Below, one piece after another: positions 51,542-59,619 of a stretch of 64,000 nucleotides of DNA. The translations under genes and the position numbers were made by a program. Within the stretch, counting starts at the first letter, position 1. The number at the start of each line of letters is the position of its first letter. Source of the stretch: Methanocella_A sp963769045 (GTDB taxonomy: Archaea; Halobacteriota; Methanocellia; Methanocellales; Methanocellaceae). The notes beneath the pieces are model-generated. The model searched no databases. It saw nothing but the letters and a program-made list of their open reading frames with translations, and was not told the origin of the DNA. The stretch is taken from positions 186,001 to 250,000 of the forward strand of contig CAVYKK010000013.1 in NCBI GenBank assembly GCA_963769045.1, written 5' to 3'.

Positions 51542-53770
51542 TCAGTGCGGAGTGTACGATGGCGTCGGCGTAGGGCCGGTTAAGCCGGCCGGATACGACG
51601 GCAATACCACGTACTCGTTCGGGCCCGGCACGCCAGACTGTACTTGTGAGACGAACAGCACATTGTTGTTGTGCAGGTAGTTCTGCTTGAAAGTCTGGTT
51701 GGTGCTCGGCGAGGGCTTTGCCCCGTCGAGGTGATAGGTTGCGTAGCTGTATATCTCAACGCCGTACTGGTTGTTCCATGCCTCGTTGTACTGATACCAG
51801 CCGTTGATGCATCCGTCGCCGACGTATATGCCGATGGAGCGTCCGACGCTGGCATCGCCTTCGAATCTGTTGTACTGGGCGAATATGTGATCACACCAGA
51901 ATCCGACTCTTACGCCGGAGCCGCCCTTGATCACCTGGTTGAACTCGATGTTCACGTAGTCGCTTTCGTATACCTTGAACGGGTAGTAGTGACCGTAGAT
52001 CAGATTGTGGTCGATCTCTACGTGATGGAGTTTGCGTGCGCCAAGGCCGTCGTGGTTGTTGTAATGTCCCGCGAAGCCGTCGCCGGGGCCGAGATACGGG
52101 AAGTATGCGACATAGTTGTTGTTGATCCGGCCGCCGTTAATCTCTTCGAAGTACATCTCAATGCCCCTTCCTTTGCGGGGGCCGTCCGGGGCGTCGTTGT
52201 AGCTGAACTGTATGTTGGAACAGCCGTACACGTAGAAGTTGTAGTATCCGTTATACACCGTGTTGCCATCGATGATTGGCGAAGTGCAACTGGTGACTTT
52301 GATACCGAACGACTGGGTGTATGACAGACCGATGTCTGCCCCGGATGTCTGCATAGAGCCGGCATACGCCTCGATATCGTTGCTCAGTAGGCGCATGTTG
52401 CTCACGCCGCTCGCGATGATAGCGCCGGCGGTGCCCGTGGCATTGATGACGCAGTGGTCGACAGTTACGCTGTTGGCCGCGACCGTGACAGAGTCGCTCT
52501 TGACCCCGCTGACCCTTGCGCCCGCCGCAGTAATCTTGATGGTGGCGACATGATGGCCGTTACCGTATAGATTAACCGCCCTGTCCACGGTCAGGGAGGA
52601 CAGATCCGTGGCGAGCACCGCATTAGTCCCGGCAGGGAGCGCGCTGAGCGCCGCCTGAGAGGAGACGCTGACGGCTCCGCCGGGCACCGCGGAGTTAATG
52701 TAGATTGGCCCCGGGCCTCCGTTGAGACCCGCCTGGTCGACGCCGTAGCTGCCAGGCGCCCACGAGCCACCGTTGGTCGGCGGAGGCGTTGGCGTCACAG
52801 TCGGCCTGGGCGTCGGAATTACCGTCGGCCTGGGCGTCGGCGTTGCCGTAGGCTTGATCGTGGGGTTGATCGTCGGCTTCGGCGTCGGAGTTACCGTGGG
52901 CTTGATAGTAGGCGTAATCGTCGGGTTAGGCGTGGGCGTTGCCGATCCGCCAATGACGAAGTTCGCCTGGGTTTCCATCAGGGGATAATTGTCCCTGAAG
53001 CCAGTGCCATAGTATACTCTGTCGCCGAGACCGTTACCATTCAAATCGGTGCTCACGTAATTGGCCCAGCGGTTTCCAAGGATGCCGGTGTAGGTCTTCC
53101 CGTGGTACGTGTATGCCTGGCCGGCCGGTGCGTTGTACGTGTTGGTCACGCCGCTCACGCTGGCGCCGTTGTTAAAGTTGTTGAGATAGATCGAGTTATA
53201 GCTGCTCCTGCCCTCGATGCTCAGGCCGACCTTGCTGTTGGTCACCACGTTGCGGGTGAGCGTGTTGCTGTTACTGTTGCTGAGGCCGATACCGTCGGAG
53301 GTCGCGCCGTCGACGGTGTTGCCGCGGAGGGTGCTGCCCGTGCCGCCGATGAGGAAGATGCCCCAGCCGCAGCCTGTGATCTTGTTATTGACCAGGGTAG
53401 CTTTGCTGCCGGACACGTAGATGCCGCTGTAAGACGGGCCGCCGTTCCTGATTGTGAACCCTTCGATCCATACGTTACTGGCGTGTACACGGAATGCGGG
53501 GTATTTCTTGCCTGCGTCCACTATGACCGTGGCGCCGGCGGCCGCCTTCAGGGTGACGGTCTTGTCGATGACAAGGTTCTCATAATAAGTGCCTGTGGAG
53601 ACGATGATCGTATCGCCCGCACTGGCAGCGTTGATTGCGGATTGAATGGTTTTGTAGCTGCTCGCCGGACCCACCGATATCGTCTGTGCAGACGCCATCG
53701 GGCCAATGACCGCAATTGTCGATGCGATCAGCGCAACAGCTATAAGAGCTGACAGTATTCTTCGTTTAAT
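51542..53770 (-). CDS. Secreted protein with two beta-helix domains and Pro-Thr linker (unit 2)
   Basis: About 742 residues from an ATT at 53770: signal peptide (KRRILSALIAVALIAST, ending MASA before QTISVGP), first beta-helix (about 30-265) closely related to that of the gene at 35211, a repetitive PTPKPT-type linker, then a second, larger beta-helix (about 370-730) like that of the gene at 49553, with turns such as YYNFYVYGCSNIQFSYND. The first standard start in this frame is an ATG at 53698, which would remove the signal. GGTGGTG lies 6 bases before the ATT, and the sequence around it matches the unit 1 gene. The linker tract 52803-53054 is almost identical to 36037-36288. The C-terminal barrel of the unit 1 gene is replaced by a second helix. 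Confidence 0.78.
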   Translation of the reverse strand: MKRRILSALIAVALIASTIAVIGPMASAQTISVGPASSYKTIQSAINAASAGDTIIVSTGTYYENLVIDKTVTLKAAAGATVIVDAGKKYPAFRVHASNVWIEGFTIRNGGPSYSGIYVSGSKATLVNNKITGCGWGIFLIGGTGSTLRGNTVDGATSDGIGLSNSNSNTLTRNVVTNSKVGLSIEGRSSYNSIYLNNFNNGASVSGVTNTYNAPAGQAYTYHGKTYTGILGNRWANYVSTDLNGNGLGDRVYYGTGFRDNYPLMETQANFVIGGSATPTPNPTITPTIKPTVTPTPKPTINPTIKPTATPTPRPTVIPTPRPTVTPTPPPTNGGSWAPGSYGVDQAGLNGGPGPIYINSAVPGGAVSVSSQAALSALPAGTNAVLATDLSSLTVDRAVNLYGNGHHVATIKITAAGARVSGVKSDSVTVAANSVTVDHCVINATGTAGAIIASGVSNMRLLSNDIEAYAGSMQTSGADIGLSYTQSFGIKVTSCTSPIIDGNTVYNGYYNFYVYGCSNIQFSYNDAPDGPRKGRGIEMYFEEINGGRINNNYVAYFPYLGPGDGFAGHYNNHDGLGARKLHHVEIDHNLIYGHYYPFKVYESDYVNIEFNQVIKGGSGVRVGFWCDHIFAQYNRFEGDASVGRSIGIYVGDGCINGWYQYNEAWNNQYGVEIYSYATYHLDGAKPSPSTNQTFKQNYLHNNNVLFVSQVQSGVPGPNEYVVLPSYPAGLTGPTPTPSYTPH
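52803..53054. repeat. 252-bp tract almost identical to 36037-36288
   Basis: Partner of the direct repeat in the unit 1 beta-helix gene; see that entry. It encodes the Pro/Thr linker and the last turns of the first beta-helix. Confidence 0.85.
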
Positions 53771-53895
53771 AATTTACACCACCTTTGTTTTTAATAATCT
53801 CTCAATACCAGGTGCAAGCAAGCGGTTACCCGGTTATTTTGGGCTTATACTTGCAAAGCAACCTATCATGTGCTTGGTTGGTTAGCAAGGAATCG

Positions 53896-53908
53896 TATAT
53901 ATACTTTT
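53896..53908 (-). promoter_or_regulatory. TATA box of the beta-helix gene at 51542
   Basis: The 22 bases at 53891-53912 are the same as around the TATA box of the paralog at 37126. The box lies about 125 bases before the ATT start, again giving a leader of about 100 bases. Confidence 0.65.
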
Positions 53909-54000
53909 TACTATAGTTAGTAAAAATTATTCACTTTTTTGCTTTATTAAAAATATACATGTAACTAAATGGCACGTAGATGAAAAATTATTGACTATTT

Positions 54001-54254
54001 AGAGGTCTCGGAGGTTACGAGAGGTCGCAGAGTTCAACACAGAGGTCACAGAGGGCACAGAGGTTTGCACAGAGGACGTTTTTAGAAGATGGCTCATGAA
54101 GTCTTTTACATAATAATCCTCTGTGTCATCCTCTGTGACCTCTGTGACCTCTGTGGTGAACTCTGCGACCTCTAGAAAACCTCCGAGACCTCCCTAGTGT
54201 AACTCTGCGACCTCTTGCAAACCTCCGTGCCCTCCCTATACCTCCGAGACCTCT
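54001..54254. repeat. Long hairpin built from CACAGAGG-like units (copy 2)
   Basis: Left arm 54001-54078 (AGAGGTCTCGGAGGTTACGA, GAGGTCGCAGAGTTCAACAC, AGAGGTCACAGAGGGCACAG); right arm from 54117 with CCTCTGTGTCATCCTCTGTG, then GGTGAACTCTGCGACCTC. The right side is extended by a second, partly repeated arm (54181-54254) ending CCTCCGAGACCTCT, so the element seems to have duplicated one arm. It fills most of the gap at 53771-54329 together with AT-rich promoter sequence. Confidence 0.8.
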
Positions 54255-54275
54255 ATTTGCGGTTAGTCCACAGGT

Positions 54276-54288
54276 AAAATATATATAA
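54276..54288 (+). promoter_or_regulatory. TATA box of the nucleotide-sugar dehydrogenase gene
   Basis: AAAATATATATAA lies about 45 bases before the ATG at 54330, and the ribosome site GAGGTTA at 54319-54325 is 4 bases before that ATG. Confidence 0.65.
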
Positions 54289-54329
54289 GTAATTTGTATA
54301 TTTATATTAGTATTATAAGAGGTTAGCCT

Positions 54330-55814
54330 ATGAACGATCGATTACAGAAGCTCATAGAGGCACGGGGGCCGATCCGTAAGGTCGGCGTCATTGGGATGGG
54401 CTATGTGGGCATACCGTCCGCCGTGCTATTCGCGGATTGCCCGACTATTGATATTGTCTATGGTTTCCAGCGCGACTCCCCGTCATCGGGGCACAAGATC
54501 GCCATGCTCAACCACGGCGAAAGCCCCCTGAAGGGAGAGGAGCCCGGCCTGGAGCCGCTTATCGGCAAGGTGGTCTCCGCTGGGAAGTTCCGCTGTACGT
54601 CGGACTTTTCACGGATATCCGAGCTCGACGCGGTCACCCTCGCCATCCAGACGCCGTTCAAGGACCCGAAAGACCTGGTGCCCGACTTCGGGGCGCTGAT
54701 CGAAGGGCTGAAGATGGCCGGCCGGTACATCAACCGGGGCGCGCTGGTAGTGCTGGAGTCGACGATCACGCCGGGCACCACCACGGGCATGGCCCGGCAG
54801 GTGCTGGAACAGGCTTCGGACATGAAGGCCGGAGAGGACTTTGCGCTCGCACATGCCCCTGAACGGGTCATGGTGGGCCGGCTGCTCCGGAACATACAGG
54901 AACACGACCGCATCGTGGGCGGCATCGACGAGGCCAGCACTAAACGGGCCGTCGAGCTGTACTCGCCCATCCTCACCCGGGGCCATATAATCCCGATGAC
55001 GGCTACCGCCGCCGAGGTCACCAAGACCGCGGAGAACACGTTCCGCGACCTGCAGATCGCCGCCGCCAACGAGCTGGCCCTGTATTGCGAAGCTATGGGC
55101 ATCAACTTCTACAGCGTCCGCACAGGGATCGACAGCCTGAAAGGCGATGGCATCACCCGCGCCATATTATACCCGGGAGCCGGCGTGGGCGGGCACTGCC
55201 TGACGAAAGACACCTACCACCTGGAGCGCGGCGTCAAAATATTGAACGGCAAGCTCGACTACCCCGAGGGCGAGAAGTCGATCTTCGTGCTGGCCCGGAA
55301 CGTGAACGACTTCATGCCGCGCCATATGTACAACCTGACGCTGAACGCGCTGGCGCGGGCTGGCAAGAGCATCAAAGGGGCGAACGTAACGGTCCTCGGC
55401 TGGGCATTCCTGGGCAACTCGGACGACGCCCGCAACACGCCCGCGGAGATATACTATGACCTGCTCGTCAAGGCCGGTGCCATCCCCACAGTGCACGATA
55501 AATACGTGGAGAAATATCCCGGTGTCGCCATAAGGCATGACCTGGATGCGGCGCTCCTTGGCGCAGACGCAGTCGCGGTAATGACCGGACATGACCTGTA
55601 CCGTTCCCTCGACCCGGCAAGGGTAAAGGAGCAGTCGGGCCTCGCCCATCCTGTAATCGTCGACGGCAGGAATATCATCGACCCTGAGCCGTTCGTCAAG
55701 GCAGGCTTTATCTACAAGGGCATCGGACGCGGCGACATGAACGCACATCCGATAGTCACGGCAAAGCAGCCCAAGTCGGTCCTGGCCCGGTCGGGCGTGC
55801 CTATGCCGGCATAA
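54330..55814 (+). CDS. Nucleotide-sugar 6-dehydrogenase (UDP-ManNAc/UDP-GlcNAc type)
   Basis: A 494-residue UDP-glucose/GDP-mannose dehydrogenase family enzyme that oxidises a nucleotide sugar to a uronic acid in two NAD-dependent steps. The Rossmann motif is GVIGMGYVGIP (about residues 19-29), the central helix has AEVTKTAENTFRDLQIA (about 228-244), and the catalytic cysteine is in PGAGVGGHCLTKD (about 281-293). The wording resembles UDP-N-acetyl-mannosaminuronate/glucosaminuronate dehydrogenases, but the substrate cannot be fixed by eye. It is the only sugar-nucleotide enzyme in the window and is present only in unit 2, just before the flippase. A T-rich terminator follows near 55825-55855. 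Confidence 0.87.
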   Translation: MNDRLQKLIEARGPIRKVGVIGMGYVGIPSAVLFADCPTIDIVYGFQRDSPSSGHKIAMLNHGESPLKGEEPGLEPLIGKVVSAGKFRCTSDFSRISELDAVTLAIQTPFKDPKDLVPDFGALIEGLKMAGRYINRGALVVLESTITPGTTTGMARQVLEQASDMKAGEDFALAHAPERVMVGRLLRNIQEHDRIVGGIDEASTKRAVELYSPILTRGHIIPMTATAAEVTKTAENTFRDLQIAAANELALYCEAMGINFYSVRTGIDSLKGDGITRAILYPGAGVGGHCLTKDTYHLERGVKILNGKLDYPEGEKSIFVLARNVNDFMPRHMYNLTLNALARAGKSIKGANVTVLGWAFLGNSDDARNTPAEIYYDLLVKAGAIPTVHDKYVEKYPGVAIRHDLDAALLGADAVAVMTGHDLYRSLDPARVKEQSGLAHPVIVDGRNIIDPEPFVKAGFIYKGIGRGDMNAHPIVTAKQPKSVLARSGVPMPA

Positions 55815-56051
55815 TCCGATATTTCCATTTTTAAATCTTTTTTAAGTTTTCTTAGCATTTTCGCGTTATATATCAGTGTCTTCACACTCGTGCGCGCACA
55901 TGCCGACCGGTCGGGTGATTAATATTTTTCCGGCAGGCCCTCCTGTAGCTTATCCGACAACGCTATCCGGAAATCATGCATCCGTGCCCGTGCATGTGAT
56001 TACTATGCAAACCATTATATACCATTAATATTATAATCTAAAAAGAATATT

Positions 56052-57308
56052 ATGCATGCCACACCGGCGAACGCCAACCATACCTACGTGTCCCGCATCC
56101 GGGGGACACTCGGCATCCAGCTGTTCAAGAACTCGTTCTTCATGATCATGAACAAGATGCTGGCCGCAGGGTCCGGGTTCGTGTTCTGGGTGCTGGCGGC
56201 CAACTTCTACTCCACGGGCGACGTGGGCATGGCCACGGCGTTGATCTCCGCGGCCGGCACCGTCCTGCAGTTCTCCTACCTCGGGTTCGACTACTCGATC
56301 ATCCGGTTCTTCTCGAAATATGACAGAAGCAGGATGTTTAACACCTGCCTGATCCTTACCATTGCCACGGCACTGGTCCTCGGCGGGATATACATCGCCT
56401 TCGTACGGCTGTTCTCGCCGGAGCTGGCGTTTATCCAGACGCCGGTCTACGCCGCCATCTTCCTGCTGTACATCGCGTTCTGTGTAGTAGGGCAGATCTC
56501 GGCTGTCACGTTCATTGCTGCACGTAAGGCCGAGATGAACTTCATACAGAACCTGCTGTTGACCGTCCGCCTGCCTCTCCTCATACCACTGGCGTTCCTC
56601 GGGGCCTTCGGCATCCTGACCGCCATGGGACTCGCCTATGTCATCGTATGCGTGATCATCCTGTACCTGGTCAGCCGGCTCGTCAGCCTGCAGCCTCAGG
56701 TGGACCCGGAGTTCGTCAGACAGTCCCTGAAGTTCTCCGGCGGCAACTACATGGCCCAGATACTGCTGAACATCACCTACCTGTTGTTGCCGATCATCAT
56801 CCTGAACATGCTCGGCAGCGACTCGGCGGCCAAGTATTATATCGCCTTTACCATCGGTAACTTCCTGCTGCAGGTCCCGGACGCGGTGGGCACGTCGCTG
56901 TTTGTCGAGGGCAGCCATGGCGAGTCCATGAGGAAGAATGTAATCCGGGCAGCAGGCGCGATCTATGCCGTCCTGATACCCGGCGTGATCTTCTTCTACC
57001 TGTTCGGCGGCCAGATCCTGGGAATATTCGGCAAGGACTACACGGAGTCCATCGAGTTGTTGCGTATCTTTGCGTTCACCAGCCTCTTCTTCGCCGTCTA
57101 TTGTCTCATAGTGCCTGTGCTGAACGTGCGCATGAACGTTAAGCGGGTGATCCAGCTGAACGCCATGATCTGCGTGCTGTTCATGAGCATGTCCATCGTG
57201 TTCCTGCAATGGTTCGGCATTACGGGCGCCGGCCTTGCGCTGATGGTTACCTACATGGTCATGGACGTGGTCATCCTGGCCCTGGCCTTGAAAGAGGGTA
57301 TGATATGA
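56052..57308 (+). CDS. Polysaccharide flippase, Wzx/MATE-like (unit 2)
   Basis: A 418-residue paralog of the flippase at 37480 with the same run of about 12 helices. Shared landmarks: LGFDYSIIRFFS, KYYIAFTIG, DAVGTSLFVEGSHGESMRKN. It starts with ATG rather than TTG and has no upstream mini-ORFs; a TATA-like ATTATATA lies about 35 bases upstream (56013-56020). It overlaps the following membrane gene by ATGA exactly as in unit 1. Predicted role is export of a lipid-linked glycan unit, perhaps one containing the uronic acid made by the dehydrogenase encoded upstream. Confidence 0.87.
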   Translation: MHATPANANHTYVSRIRGTLGIQLFKNSFFMIMNKMLAAGSGFVFWVLAANFYSTGDVGMATALISAAGTVLQFSYLGFDYSIIRFFSKYDRSRMFNTCLILTIATALVLGGIYIAFVRLFSPELAFIQTPVYAAIFLLYIAFCVVGQISAVTFIAARKAEMNFIQNLLLTVRLPLLIPLAFLGAFGILTAMGLAYVIVCVIILYLVSRLVSLQPQVDPEFVRQSLKFSGGNYMAQILLNITYLLLPIIILNMLGSDSAAKYYIAFTIGNFLLQVPDAVGTSLFVEGSHGESMRKNVIRAAGAIYAVLIPGVIFFYLFGGQILGIFGKDYTESIELLRIFAFTSLFFAVYCLIVPVLNVRMNVKRVIQLNAMICVLFMSMSIVFLQWFGITGAGLALMVTYMVMDVVILALALKEGMI

Positions 57309-59281
57309 TGCCGTATGAAAACGACAACTGCAGTGAACCGGGACCTGTAATTAACTCAAAAACCGGAAGAGGATCTTTGACAATGACAGACGGTACTACG
57401 ATCAAGCGCGACTGGCTCCTGCGATCGATAGGCAAGCTGGCAATCTATACATTCCCTCCCCTCGGGCTTCTCGGGATACTCGGACTGGTGGCGCTGAAGC
57501 AGTACCAGTTCCTTATCCTCGGTATCTACATGCTCGTACCGATCATTTGCGCGCCGCTGGTATACCTGGCCATCAGAAACCGTAAAGAGGCGGGCGCCGA
57601 TGCCGGCAGCCACGAGTTCAGGCTGCTGCTGGCAGGCTTTCTGCTGTTCTTCTCGTTCTCAGTGGCGCTGCTGTACGCGTTCGACATCCGGCCGGTGCTT
57701 TACTACGTGGTCATAGCGGCCATGGCCACGATCATTCTCCTGGAAATCCTGCGGTCGGAGATTACGCAAGGAAAGACGATCGTGATCCTGTTGCAGATCT
57801 TTGCCATGTCGCTGAACATTAGCTGGGGAGTCGCGCTCAAGTACTTCGAGTTCATCGGCCGCACCGATATCCTTCTCCACTCCTCCTATGTGCAGGAGAT
57901 CGTGAATATAGGCTACGTGACGTCGACGTTCGACGACTATCAGCCCTTCCCGCTCTGGCACATCCTGAGCGCAGGTATCGACATGGTTAGCGGTGAGATG
58001 TTCCCGGCATACCAGGTCATGCAGATCGCCGGGGCCATCGCGTTCGCATTACTACCGGTATTCATCTACCTGATCTGCACCAGGCTGCTGAAAGAGGAAC
58101 GTATCGCGCTTGTGGCCGCGCTGGTCATTTCGTTCTTCCCGGACATGGTCATCATGGGCATGTCCACCATCGCCAGCGTCATCGCCCAGATACTGACGGT
58201 GTTCCTGGTGTTCCTGCTGCTTTCGAGGAAAGGCTACGCGAAGTACGTGCTCATTGTGCCGCTGACGGCCGCCATCGTCTTCTACCACTCGGTCTCGATA
58301 CTCTTCGTGCTGGTTGTACTGCTGATACTGTACGTGCTGCAGGCGCTGTTCATCAAAAAGCAGGAGCGGTTCGTCAGCCTGACGTACATCGCTTTCGCCA
58401 CGCTCCTGACCGCAGCCTACTGGGAGCTGAACGCCGGCAGTATCATCCAGCGGCTGACGAGGAACCTCACGGCGGCGCCCTCGAACACCTTTAACATGCC
58501 AACGGCGCTGGCGCAGAACCAGCCGCTCAACGAGCTGTTCAACTACCTGCAGTACGTGCCGTCGCTCCTGCTCATACTGGCCGGAGCGTTCCTGCTGCTG
58601 CGCTCGGACCGGTTCGGCAGCCGCGCCCGGGCCTTCGGCATGGCAGCGCTCATGGTCGTCTGGGTCTCGGTCCCGGGGCCGCTGTTATTGATCGGCAAGC
58701 TGGCCCAGAACTTCAGCATCGACCGGTTCGCGGACTACACGTTCCTGATCCTCATACCCGTCTGCGCCGTGGGCCTGGCAAGCCTGTACATGCGGTCGGG
58801 CAAATACGGCAGGGCTATCGTCATCGGGCTGTTTACCCTGTGGGTACTGCTGGCCGTCTCCAATGACTGGGTAGCCTCGGATAACCCGCTGGTGAAGCGG
58901 CCGTTCTACACGTTCTACTTCTCCGGGCAGGAGATCACCGGCATGGACCGGCTGGTCACGCATGCGACGGGCATTCTCCAGTCGGACTACGTCCCCAACC
59001 GGTACTATGAGAGCTCGGCATACGAGCCCAACACGACCATCCTCGAGGTGGATACGGCTAACATGACCTTTGTCCGCGGGAGCCCGGAGGACGTGCTGCT
59101 CATCCGCGACGGGGAACGCGAGGGCCGGGAGCTGCGGGTCGCCGCGCTGGACAGCCAGGACTACATACCCAAGCCGGAAGGAGACTATTTCGCCTACGTC
59201 ACAAGGGACAAGGCAGTATGGAGCACCCTGCCGGCGTACAACCGTATCTACGACTCGCGGGCGATACGAGCCTATAACTAA
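57305..59281 (+). CDS. Large multi-pass membrane protein, GT-C or polymerase-like (unit 2)
   Basis: About 658 residues, almost the same size as the unit 1 paralog at 38721. It has a polar N-terminus of about 40 residues, roughly 14 helices, and the shared loop RTDILLHSSYVQ and DYQPFPLWHIL (about residues 183-220). SDNPLVKRPFYTFYFSGQE precedes the soluble C-terminal domain, where the two proteins diverge most, as expected if they recognise different glycans. The in-frame start upstream at 57209 would lie inside the flippase; the ATG at 57305 overlaps the flippase stop. Function as polymerase or glycosyltransferase is inferred. Confidence 0.7.
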   Translation: MMPYENDNCSEPGPVINSKTGRGSLTMTDGTTIKRDWLLRSIGKLAIYTFPPLGLLGILGLVALKQYQFLILGIYMLVPIICAPLVYLAIRNRKEAGADAGSHEFRLLLAGFLLFFSFSVALLYAFDIRPVLYYVVIAAMATIILLEILRSEITQGKTIVILLQIFAMSLNISWGVALKYFEFIGRTDILLHSSYVQEIVNIGYVTSTFDDYQPFPLWHILSAGIDMVSGEMFPAYQVMQIAGAIAFALLPVFIYLICTRLLKEERIALVAALVISFFPDMVIMGMSTIASVIAQILTVFLVFLLLSRKGYAKYVLIVPLTAAIVFYHSVSILFVLVVLLILYVLQALFIKKQERFVSLTYIAFATLLTAAYWELNAGSIIQRLTRNLTAAPSNTFNMPTALAQNQPLNELFNYLQYVPSLLLILAGAFLLLRSDRFGSRARAFGMAALMVVWVSVPGPLLLIGKLAQNFSIDRFADYTFLILIPVCAVGLASLYMRSGKYGRAIVIGLFTLWVLLAVSNDWVASDNPLVKRPFYTFYFSGQEITGMDRLVTHATGILQSDYVPNRYYESSAYEPNTTILEVDTANMTFVRGSPEDVLLIRDGEREGRELRVAALDSQDYIPKPEGDYFAYVTRDKAVWSTLPAYNRIYDSRAIRAYN

Positions 59282-59293
59282 CCACTATCATTT

Positions 59294-59493
59294 ATAGTCA
59301 ATCCTGAAACTTTTTGTGCAGGCTGGTGACCCTTTCAACACGAAGGCCACAATGGCCACAAAGGACACAACGTACATTTCATAAACGGGCAATGGCAGCC
59401 TTTCCTGTAAGGGACTTCGTGTCCTTTGTGGCCATTGTGGCCTTCGCGTTGAAAAGGTCAGGTTCCCGAACAAAAAGATATACGAATGACTAT
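59294..59493. repeat. Palindromic intergenic element (family A, copy 3)
   Basis: Left arm ATAGTCAATCCTGAAACTTT, GGTGACCCTTTCAACACGAA, GGCCACAATGGCCACAAAGG, ACACAACGTAC; right arm GTCCTTTGTGGCCATTGTGG, CCTTCGCGTTGAAAAGGTCA, and CAAAAAGATATACGAATGAC ending TAT. It starts 13 bases after the unit 2 membrane gene, the same relative place as copy 1 in unit 1. The rest of the 338-base gap to 59619 has a CGCGCGCAGGCGCG patch near 59588 and no gene. Confidence 0.85.
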
Positions 59494-59619
59494 ACCTTAT
59501 GAACCTTGTATTAAAGTTGCGATGCTCAAATCCAATTCCGGGATATCGCCGTCAAGAAAAGAAAAATGCCATCCGGACGGGCCTTCGCGCGCAGGCGCGT
59601 TACCGGCCCAGGCATCCGG

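Noticed and set aside
57209..57304. Upstream extension of the unit 2 membrane protein
   Set aside because: It lies inside the flippase coding region in another frame; the ATG at 57305 overlaps the flippase stop as in unit 1 and gives a protein of matching length.
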